Assembly: GCF_009469765.1 (NCBI RefSeq)
Contig: NZ_SSSQ01000010.1
Span: forward strand, 81,772 to 145,771
Length of the DNA stretch: 64,000 nt
DNA from: Dechloromonas hortensis
Lineage (GTDB): Bacteria > Pseudomonadota > Gammaproteobacteria > Burkholderiales > Rhodocyclaceae
Direction: 5' to 3'
Within the stretch, counting starts at the first letter, position 1, and the number at the start of each line of letters is the position of its first letter. Positions 1 through 9,056 of the stretch are shown here, one piece after another. Both the position numbers and the translations under genes were made by a program. A model generated the notes under the pieces. It ran no database searches. It saw nothing but the letters and a program-made list of their open reading frames with translations, and was not told the DNA's origin.

Positions 1-1386
1 CGACTTGCAGTGTTCGCACAGGCGACGGATCAGGCGCTGGGCAACGATGCCGATGATGTTGCCGGCCATGATGTCGGGCAGCACGCCGATGTCGAGCAGG
101 CGGGGAATGGCGCCGATCGCCGAGTTGGTGTGCAGCGTGGTGTACACCTGGTGGCCGGTCATCGCCGCGCGGAAGGCCATTTCGGCGGTTTCGGCATCGC
201 GCACCTCGCCGACCAGGATGACGTCCGGGTCCTGGCGCATCATTGAGCGGATGCCGTTGGCGAAATCGAGCTTGGCCGTTTCCGAGACCGAGGTCTGGCG
301 AACCATCGCCATCGGATATTCGACCGGGTCTTCGAGGGTCATGATGTGGATGCCCTCGTTGTTGATGTGATTGAGCACCGAATACAGCGTCGTCGTCTTG
401 CCGCTGCCGGTCGGGCCGGTGACCAGGATGATGCCTTCCGGCCGGGCGATCATCAGCTTCAGTTGCTGCAGGTGTTCGTCGGACAGGCCGAGGCCTTCGA
501 GCGGCACGATGCCTTTTTGCCGGTCGAGAATGCGCAGCACGATGTTCTCGCCGTGGATGGTCGGCTGGCTGGCGACGCGGAAATCGATGGCGCGGCCGGA
601 GACGCTGAGGCCGATGCGGCCGTCCTGTGGCGCCCGCATCTCGGCGATGTTCATGCCGGACAGCACCTTGATGCGTACCGTCATCGCCGGCCAGTAGGAT
701 TTATGCAGGGCGCGGATCTGGCGCAGCATGCCGTCGATGCGGTAGCGGATGCGCAGGAAGTTGGCTTCCGGCTCGAAGTGGATGTCGGAGGCTTCGCGCT
801 TGACCGCATCGGTCAGGATCGAGTCGATCAGGCGGACAACCGGCTGGCTGTACTCGTCATCGGTGGCCGACAGGCTCTTCCAGTCGATTTCGCCGGTTTC
901 GATCTCGTGCAGGATGCCGTCGATCGACAGTTCATAACCGTAATACTGGTCGATGGCGCGGTCGATCTCGGATTCGCCGGCGAGCAGCGTCTCGATCTCG
1001 GTGCCTTCCTCGAGCAGCGTCCGGACGCGGTCGAGGCCGACGATGTCGTTGATGTCGGAGATGGCCAGGGTCAGGCGCTGGCTCGGCCGGTCGTAGTCGA
1101 GCGGCAGCAGGTGATAGCGCTTGGCCAGGTCGCGCGGCACCAGTTTGAGGGCTTGCGGGTCGATCACCGCGTGCGTCAGATCGATGCTCTGCTTGCCCAG
1201 GCTTTCGGAAAGCGCCTGGCGCAAGGTCGCTTCCGAGACGAAGCCGAGCGAGACGAGCAGCTTGCCGATCGGCTGGTTCAGCTTCATCTGCTCGAGCAGT
1301 GCGATGCGCAACTGGTCTTCCGAGAGGATGCCTTCGGAGATCAGGATCTGGCCGAGCGGCCGGTGCTGCATGGCTGACGTACTCAT
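1..1386 (-). CDS. mshE: MshE/GspE-family pilus assembly ATPase (partial)
   Basis: This is the hexameric secretion ATPase that would power pilus (MSHA-like) or type II-like assembly at the inner membrane. The 3' end is cut off by the window edge, leaving 462 codons. I translated the minus strand by hand from the ATG at 1386. The N-terminus (residues about 5-55) carries two tandem MshEN-type segments, RPLGQILISEGIL and PIGKLLVSLGFVS, a fold known in MshE to bind c-di-GMP. The Walker A GPTGSGKTTT is near residue 320 and the Walker B-type DPDVILVGEVRD near residue 385. The start of a CEHCK zinc motif is visible at the edge. It sits 7 nt after the TPR gene, in the same operon as the secretin. Confidence 0.93.
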   Translation of the reverse strand, partial: MSTSAMQHRPLGQILISEGILSEDQLRIALLEQMKLNQPIGKLLVSLGFVSEATLRQALSESLGKQSIDLTHAVIDPQALKLVPRDLAKRYHLLPLDYDRPSQRLTLAISDINDIVGLDRVRTLLEEGTEIETLLAGESEIDRAIDQYYGYELSIDGILHEIETGEIDWKSLSATDDEYSQPVVRLIDSILTDAVKREASDIHFEPEANFLRIRYRIDGMLRQIRALHKSYWPAMTVRIKVLSGMNIAEMRAPQDGRIGLSVSGRAIDFRVASQPTIHGENIVLRILDRQKGIVPLEGLGLSDEHLQQLKLMIARPEGIILVTGPTGSGKTTTLYSVLNHINNEGIHIMTLEDPVEYPMAMVRQTSVSETAKLDFANGIRSMMRQDPDVILVGEVRDAETAEMAFRAAMTGHQVYTTLHTNSAIGAIPRLLDIGVLPDIMAGNIIGIVAQRLIRRLCEHCKS

Positions 1387-1393
1387 GGTCGGC

Positions 1394-2620
1394 TCAGGGC
1401 TGGAGTTCGCTCAGCCGTTTTCGCACCGGCTCGCGCTCGAAGGCGGCCGGGCGCTTGTCGGCGGCCTCCAGCGCCAGCCGGTAATGCTGGGCGGCCAGTT
1501 TGCCCTGGCGGATGTGATCGAGGCTGATCGCCAGATTGAACAGGTAATCCGGGTTGTCGCCATCCGCCGCGACGGCGTTGAAATAGACCTGCTGTGCTTC
1601 GGCCCAGCGTTGCTGGCGGGCGTAGAGATTGCCCAGGGCGAAATTGAGCTGGGCAGATTCAGGCTGGGCGGCGAGCAGCGACTTCAGGCGGCTCTCGGTA
1701 TTCTGTGGGTCGGCGCCGGCATTGGCGCCGTTCAGGGTAGCCGCCTGGACGGCCGGGTCGCTCGGATTGGCGACCAGCGCGCGCTGATAGAGGCGTTCGG
1801 CATCGCCGGGGCGGCCCTGGCGCTGGGCAATGGCGGCCAGGGCGAGCAGGGCGTCGGTATTGTTCGGGTCGCGCTGCAGGGCCTGTTCGTAATCGCGGCG
1901 GGCCAGTTCAAGCTCGTTGCGCTGAATGTTGGCATAGCCGCGGAGCTGGTTGTTGTCGACCTCGGGGCGGCTGCGGGTCAGGCGAATTGTCTCGGCCGGC
2001 GGACTCTCCGGTTCGCTGGTCGGCATCGTCCGCGCGGGGCGGGCTGGTGCCGGGGGCGGTGAGGTGAACAGCGAGGTTTCGGGGGCGATGGCTGCGGTCG
2101 ACGGCACTGAAGGGGGCAAAACCACGGGCACGGCCGGGGCCGGGGTCGCCCCCTGATTTACCGCTACGCTCGGGGCCGGGGAGGGGGCGCTTGGTCGCAG
2201 GCTGTTGTTGCCGATGTTCAGAACCTGATAGGCCACGTAGCCGCCGATGCCGAGGCCGGCCACGCCGAGGATGCCGAGGGCAATCCACAGGGGCTGGCGC
2301 GAAGGGGGGGCATCGACCTGCTTGGCGGCAAAGGCGTTGCGCACGGCTTCGCGGTCGGCCTGGGCGCTTTTCTGCTGGCTGGTCGCCGGTTTGGGTTGGG
2401 CTTGGCCGGGACGGATGGCGCTGCTGGCCAGTTCGGCATCGACCGCGTCGATGTGGGCCGCCAGGTCGGGCAAGGGGCTGTTCTGGGCGCGGGGCGCCGG
2501 TGGTGCCAGCGGTTCCAGGCCGAGCAGGTCGGCTGCCGCCGGGTCCTTGCCGCTCAGGCTGCGTGCCGCTTCCTGCTTGCTTGTCTCGGCCCGCTTCAGG
2601 GCATCCATCAGCAGACTCAT
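1394..2620 (-). CDS. mshN: MshN-like TPR protein with one membrane anchor
   Basis: A 408-residue protein of the MSHA/type IV pilus locus, probably an inner-membrane scaffold with a periplasmic TPR domain. Residues about 1-100 are cytoplasmic and Ala/Pro-rich. One hydrophobic segment (about 111-134, starting LWIALGILGV) is followed by a Pro/Ala linker, and residues about 225-405 form several tetratricopeptide repeats with the usual A-x-x-x-Y/L and ALxxxP pattern. It lies 9 nt downstream of the secretin gene and 7 nt upstream of the ATPase gene. That position matches mshN in MSHA clusters. The name rests on context and architecture rather than a diagnostic motif. Confidence 0.8.
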   Translation of the reverse strand: MSLLMDALKRAETSKQEAARSLSGKDPAAADLLGLEPLAPPAPRAQNSPLPDLAAHIDAVDAELASSAIRPGQAQPKPATSQQKSAQADREAVRNAFAAKQVDAPPSRQPLWIALGILGVAGLGIGGYVAYQVLNIGNNSLRPSAPSPAPSVAVNQGATPAPAVPVVLPPSVPSTAAIAPETSLFTSPPPAPARPARTMPTSEPESPPAETIRLTRSRPEVDNNQLRGYANIQRNELELARRDYEQALQRDPNNTDALLALAAIAQRQGRPGDAERLYQRALVANPSDPAVQAATLNGANAGADPQNTESRLKSLLAAQPESAQLNFALGNLYARQQRWAEAQQVYFNAVAADGDNPDYLFNLAISLDHIRQGKLAAQHYRLALEAADKRPAAFEREPVRKRLSELQP

Positions 2621-2629
2621 TGCCGGCGC

Positions 2630-4465
2630 TCAGCGACTGGGGGCGACATTGAAAGGCTGGGCTTCATTCGGTTGCCGGAAGAAGCCATCGCTTGGCAAGA
2701 GGCCGCGCATGCTGGCGTAGTCGCCATCAAGGCTGGCGTCCTTGATGACCACCGGGCGCAGGAAGATGACCAGTTCCGATTTCCTGGCCGCATTGTCGCG
2801 CTTGGTGACCAACTCGCCGGCCAGCGGGATTTGCCCGAGGATGGGGATCCGGCCGGTGTTGTAATTGACGCTGTCTTCCATCAGGCCGCCGAGAACGGCG
2901 ATGTCGCCGCTGGCGACGCGCATGACGGATTCGATTTCGCGGGTCCGGATCTGCGGCACGAAGTTCTGTACGCCGGCCGCCTTGTTGGAAGGGTTGGGGT
3001 CTTCCTTCCAGTCGGAAACGCTGGAAATGGTCGGCCGGATATTCAGGATCACGTTTTGCGTATCGCTGATCTGGGCGGTCACCGACATCACCAGACCGAC
3101 CGATACCGATTGCGGCGTGGTCGTCACGGCAGTCGTGGTGCCGACGTTGGCCGAGGTCGTGGTATCCGACTTGACGTTGAAATAGACGATGTTCTCGACC
3201 ACCTTGAGCAGCGCCGTCTGGTTGTTGAGGACGGATAGGCGCGGGCTGGACAGTACTTTTGCGGTGCCGAAGGATTGCAGGACGTCGACCGCGGCAATCA
3301 GGTTCAGCGGTTTGTCGAGTTGCTGGAAGACCAGATTGAAGGCGGTATTGGCGGTGTCGATGACGCTGCCGCTCGCCGGGCGGGTAACGGAAAAACCGGT
3401 GCCGTCGGACTTCAGGCGGCTCCAGTCGATGCCTTGCTTGTAGCCGTCAGAGAGTTCGACTTCGACGATGGTCGCTTCGATCAGCACCTGGCGCCGGGCG
3501 GCATGGACGACGCGATCGAGGAATTCCTGGATCTTGTCGTGCTGGCGTTGCGTGGCGCGTACGGTGATGACGCCGCTCTCGGCGTTCATGATCACCGAGG
3601 CCGCTTCGCGGAAAGTGTTGCGGCGGACGATCGAGTTGCCGACTGCCTGGCTGGATGAACCTGGCGTCGGGTTGCTCTGCAGCGCATTGGCGATGGCCTG
3701 GGCAGCCCGCAGGCCAGTGCCTTGCGGCAGGGCGGCGGCGCCCGTGGCGTTTTGCGCCGAGCTTTGTTCGACGACGGTTTCGCTGGAGCCTTCCGGCAGG
3801 ATCTTGTCCGTTTCGCGCAGGATGTCCTTGATGTTCTTTTCCAGCGACTCCCAGAACTGGTTCTTGGAAGCGTTTTCGATCCGGGTGTTCGAGATGTTGC
3901 CGGCCGCGCCACTGCCGGTCGTGCTACCGGCGGTGCCGCTGCCGGTTCCAGTACCGCCGGTGCCGGTGGCGATCTGGGTGTTGGTCGACACGGTGCCGGT
4001 GACATTGCGCGACATATTCACGTAGTCGACCTTGTAGTGCTTGAGGAACGGGGAGTCCGGCATTACCGCCAGATTCGGGCCGTCCAGTTCGAAGCGCATA
4101 TCGACCTGCTTGGCGATCCGGGTCAGTAGTTGCGGCAGCGTCTGGTCGATGGCATTCAGCGTGACGGTGCCGCTGATGCCGGGATGGATATCGACATTGA
4201 CCTTGGCGTCGCGGGAGAGGGCAAACAGCAGGTCGCGGACCTGAACGTTATTGACGACGACGCTGTAAGTCTCGGCTTTTGGGGTGGCGCGCGGTTTGGG
4301 GAAGGCCAGCGACTGCTGGACGGGGGCTGGAATATCGCTGTTGCTCCGAGGAGCAGCGGCCGTTTCCGAACTGAGGTGCCCTTTCAGCGGTTCGCGAGGG
4401 ACAGGGGCGGCGCAAGCTGCCAGCAGCAAGCAGAGAAACGATGCCTTGATAAAGCCGACTTTCAT
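2630..4465 (-). CDS. mshL: MshL-type secretin lipoprotein
   Basis: The outer-membrane secretin pore of the pilus system, 611 residues from the ATG at 4465. I prefer that start to the one 63 nt upstream because it gives a clean lipoprotein signal peptide ending LLLAAC, with Cys18 as the lipidation site. Residues about 65-135 are a secretin N-terminal (STN-like) domain (VNNVQVRDLLFALS). A Gly/Thr/Ser-rich low-complexity insert follows. The C-terminal half is the secretin domain, with VLGGLMEDS and the signature SELVIFLRPVVI. It is first in the secretin-TPR-ATPase run, with 105 nt between it and the MshM-like gene, so it may have its own promoter. Confidence 0.92.
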   Translation of the reverse strand: MKVGFIKASFLCLLLAACAAPVPREPLKGHLSSETAAAPRSNSDIPAPVQQSLAFPKPRATPKAETYSVVVNNVQVRDLLFALSRDAKVNVDIHPGISGTVTLNAIDQTLPQLLTRIAKQVDMRFELDGPNLAVMPDSPFLKHYKVDYVNMSRNVTGTVSTNTQIATGTGGTGTGSGTAGSTTGSGAAGNISNTRIENASKNQFWESLEKNIKDILRETDKILPEGSSETVVEQSSAQNATGAAALPQGTGLRAAQAIANALQSNPTPGSSSQAVGNSIVRRNTFREAASVIMNAESGVITVRATQRQHDKIQEFLDRVVHAARRQVLIEATIVEVELSDGYKQGIDWSRLKSDGTGFSVTRPASGSVIDTANTAFNLVFQQLDKPLNLIAAVDVLQSFGTAKVLSSPRLSVLNNQTALLKVVENIVYFNVKSDTTTSANVGTTTAVTTTPQSVSVGLVMSVTAQISDTQNVILNIRPTISSVSDWKEDPNPSNKAAGVQNFVPQIRTREIESVMRVASGDIAVLGGLMEDSVNYNTGRIPILGQIPLAGELVTKRDNAARKSELVIFLRPVVIKDASLDGDYASMRGLLPSDGFFRQPNEAQPFNVAPSR

Positions 4466-4570
4466 CGGACGTCGCCTTTTTTCAACAAGATATTCACTGT
4501 TTTCAATATGTTCGAACGATCCTAGCACGTAAGTTACGAGCTCGTCATGGTTTGTGGCAGCTCGCGATGG

Positions 4571-5926
4571 CTAGTGAAGTTTGCTGACCTGGCGCGGGAA
4601 TGGCTGGGCCGCCCGGATGTTTTCAGGCAGGGCCTGCATCGCTGCCGCGGCTTCTTCGCGGCTCGGAAAATCGCCGTAGATAATGCCAACCCGGTCGCGT
4701 CCGGAGAGGTTGGAGCGATAGGCGCGAATTGCCTCCGGCTCCAGGACTTTGGCGGCCCGGGCGAGGAAGCCTTCGATCTCGCCGGTGCTTTGCGCATCAG
4801 TCGCCAGCAGTTGGATGAAGTAATGGTTGCGCGGAGCTTCGGCAATCCAGCGCTCGTATTGGGCAAAGTGCTGGCGGGTCAGTGGGCCGAAGCGAACGTT
4901 TTCAGCTGGTTTTTGCTCATTTTGAGGAGTTGACCGCAGGGCTGGGGCTGGCGTGGCAGCTGGTGCGATTACGGGCGGATGTGCCTGGCTTGGGGGCAGC
5001 GTTTCGGTACGCATCAGCAGGCCGACGACCAGTAGTCCGGTCAGAGTCGCGGCCCCGGCACCAGCCAGGCCCCAAGCCAGCGGCTTCAGGTTGGTCGCCT
5101 TCTTTGGCTGTAGCGGCGAGAAGCGTGCATCCTGCGCAGCCGTGCTGACCTCGCCGGTGTCGACCTGATGCCGGCCGGCCGAGTAGGCGGCGAGCAGTGC
5201 CTTGTCGGCGAGAATGTTGATCCGTCGGGAGAGGCCTTCGGAGAGCCTGGCAATCAACTCGATGGCGGCGCCGGTGAATGGGTTCGGTCCATGGTAGCCG
5301 GCCGTGCGCAGGCGGAATTCGATGTAACCGGCGACTTCGGCGGCCTTGAGCGGGGCCAGGTTGAAGTGCTGGGTAATGCGTTCGCGCAACTGACGCATGT
5401 CGGTGGCGGCCAGTCGTTCATCCAGTTCGGGCTGGGCGAAAAGGGCGATCTGCAGCAGCTTGGCGGCCTTCGATTCGAGGTTGGAAAGCAGACGGATTTC
5501 TTCCAGCGACTCGGCCGGCATGGCGTGCGCTTCGTCGATCAGGATGACGACGCGTTTCCCGGCGGCGTAGCGTTCGATCAGGGCGTCTTGCAGGGCGCGG
5601 GTCAGCGAATGCGTCGCCTTGCCATCGGTCGGGATGCCCAGTTCGTCGGCGATGGCGCCGAGGATTTCGCTGCGCGATAGCGAGGGGTTGGCCAGATAAA
5701 GCGTTTCGACGTTTTCCGGCAGCCGTTCGAGCAACATCCGGCACAGCATGGTCTTGCCACTGCCGACTTCTCCTGTCACCTTGACGATGCCCTCATCCTG
5801 GGTAATGGCGTAGATCAAGGCTTCCAGCGTCGGGCCGCGATTGGCGCCGGTGAAGAAAAAGTCGGTGTGCGGCGTGATGCGGAACGGCGGCTCACGCAGC
5901 CCGAAATGTTCCAGATAAAGGCTCAT
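4571..5926 (-). CDS. mshM: MshM/ExeA-like AAA ATPase with C-terminal SPOR domain
   Basis: A 451-residue AAA ATPase of the ExeA/MshM family, which helps place secretins relative to peptidoglycan. The N-terminal ATPase starts with the family's SLYLEHFGLREPPF. Walker A is GEVGSGKT (about 52-59) and Walker B VVILIDEAH (about 126-134). One transmembrane segment lies at about 283-305, followed by a Pro/Ala linker. The C-terminal about 75 residues (YFIQLLATDAQS ... GIIYGDFPSREEA) look like a SPOR domain, which binds denuded glycan strands. Its start overlaps the stop of the upstream regulator gene by 4 nt (ATGA), indicating translational coupling. Confidence 0.88.
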   Translation of the reverse strand: MSLYLEHFGLREPPFRITPHTDFFFTGANRGPTLEALIYAITQDEGIVKVTGEVGSGKTMLCRMLLERLPENVETLYLANPSLSRSEILGAIADELGIPTDGKATHSLTRALQDALIERYAAGKRVVILIDEAHAMPAESLEEIRLLSNLESKAAKLLQIALFAQPELDERLAATDMRQLRERITQHFNLAPLKAAEVAGYIEFRLRTAGYHGPNPFTGAAIELIARLSEGLSRRINILADKALLAAYSAGRHQVDTGEVSTAAQDARFSPLQPKKATNLKPLAWGLAGAGAATLTGLLVVGLLMRTETLPPSQAHPPVIAPAATPAPALRSTPQNEQKPAENVRFGPLTRQHFAQYERWIAEAPRNHYFIQLLATDAQSTGEIEGFLARAAKVLEPEAIRAYRSNLSGRDRVGIIYGDFPSREEAAAAMQALPENIRAAQPFPRQVSKLH

Positions 5927-7356
5927 CGGCGATTCCAGCTTTGCATGCGGTTGTAGAGTGTGGTGCGGTTGATGCCGAGGCGGCGGGCCGCCTGGCTCAT
6001 ATTGCCACTGGATAGCTCCAGTGCAGCCTCGATGTAACTGCGTTCCCAGAGTTCGAGCGTGGCATCGAGGCTGAGGCTGGCGTTTTTGCTCAGGTGGTCG
6101 AGGGCGGCTTGCCGGGTCTGCTCAAGATCGTTGGCGATCACTCCGGAGGTCGGTGCCGGGCTGCCTTCGTCGGCCAGTTCGCCAAGGTCGAACTCGGCCA
6201 GCAGTTGCTCCTTGCTGACGGTCTGGCCGGCATGGCGGGCGGTCAGGCGAATGACGATGTTGCGCAACTCGCGGACATTGCCGGGAAATGCGTAATTCAG
6301 CCAAAGTGCCTCAGCCGCTGGATCGAGTTGAAAGGCCGGGCGCTGAGCCTGGTGGGCGAAGATGTTGCGAAAATGCGACAGTAGCAGGAGGCGATCCTCG
6401 CCCATTTCGCGCAATGGCGGCACGTTGACCGTAAAGACCGACAGCCGGTGATAGAGGTCGGCCCGAAAACGTCCGGCCCTGACCTCCTGGCGGAGATCGC
6501 GGTTGGTGGCGGCGATGATGCGGGCTGTCGAAATCCGGCTTTGCGTTTCGCCAACCCGTTGATACTCGCCGTTTTCCAGCACGCGCAGCAACTTGGGCTG
6601 AAGGTCGAGCGGCAACTCGCCGATTTCGTCGAGGAACAGCGTGCCGCTGTCGGCATCCTCGAAATAGCCGCTCTTGCTTGCCGTGGCGCCGGTAAAGGCG
6701 CCGCGGGCATAGCCGAACAGTGTCGGCTCGAGCAGGGTTGGCGAGATGGCGGCGCAATTCAGGGCAAGAAAGGGCTTTTCCCGCCGTTCGGTCATCCGGT
6801 GCAGGTAGTGAGTGGCCACGATATCTTTGCCACTCCCCGATTCACCCTCGATCAATACCGGGAAAGCCAGGTTGGCATACTGCCCGAGCTGCAGTTGCAG
6901 CCTTTGCATGGGCGGGCTTTCGCCGACCAGGCCGCTGGGCGGCTCCGCGCTTTGGGGGGGCGAGAAGGACAGCGACTGGCGCAGCAGCGTGGCCAGTCTG
7001 GCTGGGTCGCACGGTTTGCCGACAAACTCGACGGCACCCAGTGTGCGGGCATGGCGAGCGTTGTCGTCGTCGTTTTGGCCGGAGAGGACAATGATCTTCA
7101 TTTCCGGCGACAGGGCCAGCAACTCGCCGATCAGGGCGAAGCCTTCGTCGGGGCGGTGCGGCAGCGGCGGCAGGCCGAGATCCACCAGGGCCAGTTGCGG
7201 TGCCTGGCGGAGTTGCCGGAGCAGGCTGCGACAATGCGACCTGGAGTGGCTGGTGACGACATCGAATTCCTGTGCGAACGCAAAGCTCAGCGACTCGCTG
7301 ATCAGCGAGTCGTCATCGACAATCAGCAGCAGCGGCTTGGCAACAGGCACAGGCAA
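5923..7356 (-). CDS. Sigma54-dependent response regulator (PrsR-like NtrC family)
   Basis: A 477-residue enhancer-binding response regulator. The receiver domain (about 8-130) has the acidic cluster VDDD and the phospho-acceptor Asp59 in LALVDLGLPP. The central AAA+ domain has Walker A EGESGSGKD, the sigma54-contacting loop GAFTGA and Walker B TLFLDEIGEL. The Fis-type helix-turn-helix is at the C-terminus (GNMSQAARRLGINRTTLYNR). The overall layout resembles PrsR regulators of PEP-CTERM/exopolysaccharide loci, but here the gene is coupled to an MshM-like gene. No partner histidine kinase is visible in the window. Probable targets are sigma54 promoters of pilus or exopolysaccharide genes (inference). 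Confidence 0.9.
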   Translation of the reverse strand: MPVPVAKPLLLIVDDDSLISESLSFAFAQEFDVVTSHSRSHCRSLLRQLRQAPQLALVDLGLPPLPHRPDEGFALIGELLALSPEMKIIVLSGQNDDDNARHARTLGAVEFVGKPCDPARLATLLRQSLSFSPPQSAEPPSGLVGESPPMQRLQLQLGQYANLAFPVLIEGESGSGKDIVATHYLHRMTERREKPFLALNCAAISPTLLEPTLFGYARGAFTGATASKSGYFEDADSGTLFLDEIGELPLDLQPKLLRVLENGEYQRVGETQSRISTARIIAATNRDLRQEVRAGRFRADLYHRLSVFTVNVPPLREMGEDRLLLLSHFRNIFAHQAQRPAFQLDPAAEALWLNYAFPGNVRELRNIVIRLTARHAGQTVSKEQLLAEFDLGELADEGSPAPTSGVIANDLEQTRQAALDHLSKNASLSLDATLELWERSYIEAALELSSGNMSQAARRLGINRTTLYNRMQSWNRR

Positions 7357-7424
7357 TTTATTCCATGTGAAAAATTTGCTCGATTATAGCCGCGTCGCTT
7401 CCCGGCGACGGGCCCCTGTTCTGT

Positions 7425-7430
7425 TAAAAT
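7425..7430 (+). promoter_or_regulatory. Candidate -10 box upstream of mlaF
   Basis: TAAAAT lies 26 nt before the TTG start of mlaF in the divergent gap between the regulator gene and mlaF. No convincing -35 element sits 16-18 nt upstream, so the assignment is weak. A 6-bp inverted repeat (CGTCGC/GCGACG, 7393-7410) lies just upstream and could be an operator. Confidence 0.35.
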
Positions 7431-7456
7431 CGGCCGACTTTTTCCGAGGAAACGCT

Positions 7457-8269
7457 TTGCCCGACGACATTTTGGTCGATATCGAGGACCTTCAATTCAA
7501 TTACGACGGCCGGCCGGTGCTGCAGGGAATCAACATGAAGATTCCGCGTGGCAAGGTAGTCGCCATCATGGGTGGTTCCGGCTGTGGCAAGACCACCCTG
7601 CTGCGCTGCATCGGGGGGCAATTGAGGCCAACCGGCGGGCGGGTGCGTCTGGAAAAGCATCAGGTCTGTGAAATGTCGGAGGCTGAGTTGTACCGCCTGC
7701 GCCGGAAGATGGGGATGCTCTTCCAGTTTGGCGCCTTGTTCACCGACATGTCGGTTTTCGACAACGTCGCTTTCCCGCTGCGCGAACATACCGACATGTC
7801 GGAAGAAATGATCCGCGACCTGGTCATGATGAAACTTGAGGCGGTCGGTCTGCGCGGTGCGCGCAAGCTGATGCCGGGCGAACTTTCCGGCGGCATGGCC
7901 CGGCGGGTGGCCCTGGCGCGGGCGGTGGCGCTTGACCCGATGCTGGTCATGTACGACGAACCGTTTACCGGCCTTGATCCGATCGCGCTGGGCGTGATCG
8001 GCCAGTTGATCCGCAAGTTGAATGACGCGCTCGGGGCGACCTCGATCATGGTGACGCACGACATTCACGAGTCCTTGCTGATCGTTGATTACATCTATTT
8101 CCTCAATGGCGGCCGCGTTGTGGCGGAAGGAACGCCTGACGAAATTCGCGCCTCGAAAGATCCTTTCGTGCATCAATTTGTCTATGCCGAGGTCGAAGGG
8201 CCGGTGCACTTCGACTATCCCGCGCCCTCCATTCGGCAGGAGTTGCTGGCCGGAGTGACGCGTGTTTAG
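7457..8269 (+). CDS. mlaF: MlaF, ATPase of the outer-membrane lipid asymmetry ABC transporter
   Basis: A 270-residue cytoplasmic ATPase of the MlaFEDB phospholipid transporter. I chose the TTG at 7457 because GAGGA sits 6 nt upstream and the homology begins there; the open frame extends further upstream but across the divergent promoter region. Walker A is GGSGCGKTTLLR, the ABC signature is LSGGMARRVALARA and Walker B is LVMYDEPFTGLDP. The C-terminal tail after the ATPase core is the part known in MlaF to contact MlaB. It overlaps mlaE by 8 nt and begins the mla operon. Confidence 0.96.
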   Translation: MPDDILVDIEDLQFNYDGRPVLQGINMKIPRGKVVAIMGGSGCGKTTLLRCIGGQLRPTGGRVRLEKHQVCEMSEAELYRLRRKMGMLFQFGALFTDMSVFDNVAFPLREHTDMSEEMIRDLVMMKLEAVGLRGARKLMPGELSGGMARRVALARAVALDPMLVMYDEPFTGLDPIALGVIGQLIRKLNDALGATSIMVTHDIHESLLIVDYIYFLNGGRVVAEGTPDEIRASKDPFVHQFVYAEVEGPVHFDYPAPSIRQELLAGVTRV

Positions 8270-9056
8270 CCCGGCCTCGTTGATCCGTAAGTTGGGGCAT
8301 GCAACGGTCGAACGTATCTGGCGACTGGGTTTCGCCGCCCGTTTCTTCGTTGCCATTCTGAGGCTTTCTGGCACCTCATTTCGTCGGTTGCCGCTGACCC
8401 TGCGGGAAATCTATTTCAGTGGCGTGCTGTCGCTACTGATCATTCTCGTCTCCGGCTTGTTCGTCGGCTTGGTCTTGGGCTTGCAAGGTTTCGAGACGCT
8501 GCAGCGCTACGGTTCGACCGAGGCGCTCGGCGTCCTGGTGGCGCTGTCGCTGACCCGCGAACTCGGGCCGGTGGTGGCAGCCCTGCTCTTTGCTTCGCGC
8601 GCCGGTTCGTCGGTGACGGCCGAAATCGGTTTGATGAAGGCGACCGAACAACTGAAGGCGATGGACATGATGGCGGTCAATCCGATTGCCCGGGTCGTGG
8701 CGCCGCGCTTCTGGGGCGGCGTGGTCGCGATGCCGCTGCTTGCCGCAATGTTCTCGGCGATGGGAGTGCTCGGTGGCTGGTTGATCGGCGTTGTCTTCAT
8801 CGGTGTCGATGATGGTGCCTTCTGGTCGCAGATGCAGGCCGGCGTCGACTGGCGTTACGACGTCTGGAATGGCGTCATCAAGAGTTTTGTCTTTGGCATC
8901 GCGGTTTCGCTGATTGCTGTTTTCGAAGGTTACGATTCCGTGCCGACCGCCGAAGGTGTGTCGCGGGCGATTACTCGCACCGTGGTCACTTCAGCGCTGA
9001 CTATACTGGCACTTGATTTCGTTCTCACTTCCTTCATGTTTCGGGGAGCTTCATGA
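8262..9056 (+). CDS. mlaE: MlaE, permease of the Mla phospholipid transporter
   Basis: A 264-residue inner-membrane permease (GTG start) of the MlaFEDB complex. It has about five hydrophobic helices and the family core LGPVVAALLFASRAGSS followed by AEIGLMKATEQLKAM. It overlaps mlaF by 8 nt and mlaD by 4 nt (ATGA), as expected for a stoichiometric complex. Length and motifs are normal for the family. Confidence 0.96.
   Translation: MFSPASLIRKLGHATVERIWRLGFAARFFVAILRLSGTSFRRLPLTLREIYFSGVLSLLIILVSGLFVGLVLGLQGFETLQRYGSTEALGVLVALSLTRELGPVVAALLFASRAGSSVTAEIGLMKATEQLKAMDMMAVNPIARVVAPRFWGGVVAMPLLAAMFSAMGVLGGWLIGVVFIGVDDGAFWSQMQAGVDWRYDVWNGVIKSFVFGIAVSLIAVFEGYDSVPTAEGVSRAITRTVVTSALTILALDFVLTSFMFRGAS

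Noticed and set aside
346..1377. Long plus-strand open frame (343 codons) opposite the MshE gene
   Set aside because: It is the antisense shadow of a GC-rich gene whose minus-strand translation has all GspE motifs.
6954..6960. G7 runs in core genes (also 2304-2310, 15252-15258) as contingency loci
   Set aside because: Runs of seven are expected by chance in GC-rich coding DNA; only the G8/G9 runs in AT-rich surroundings stand out.
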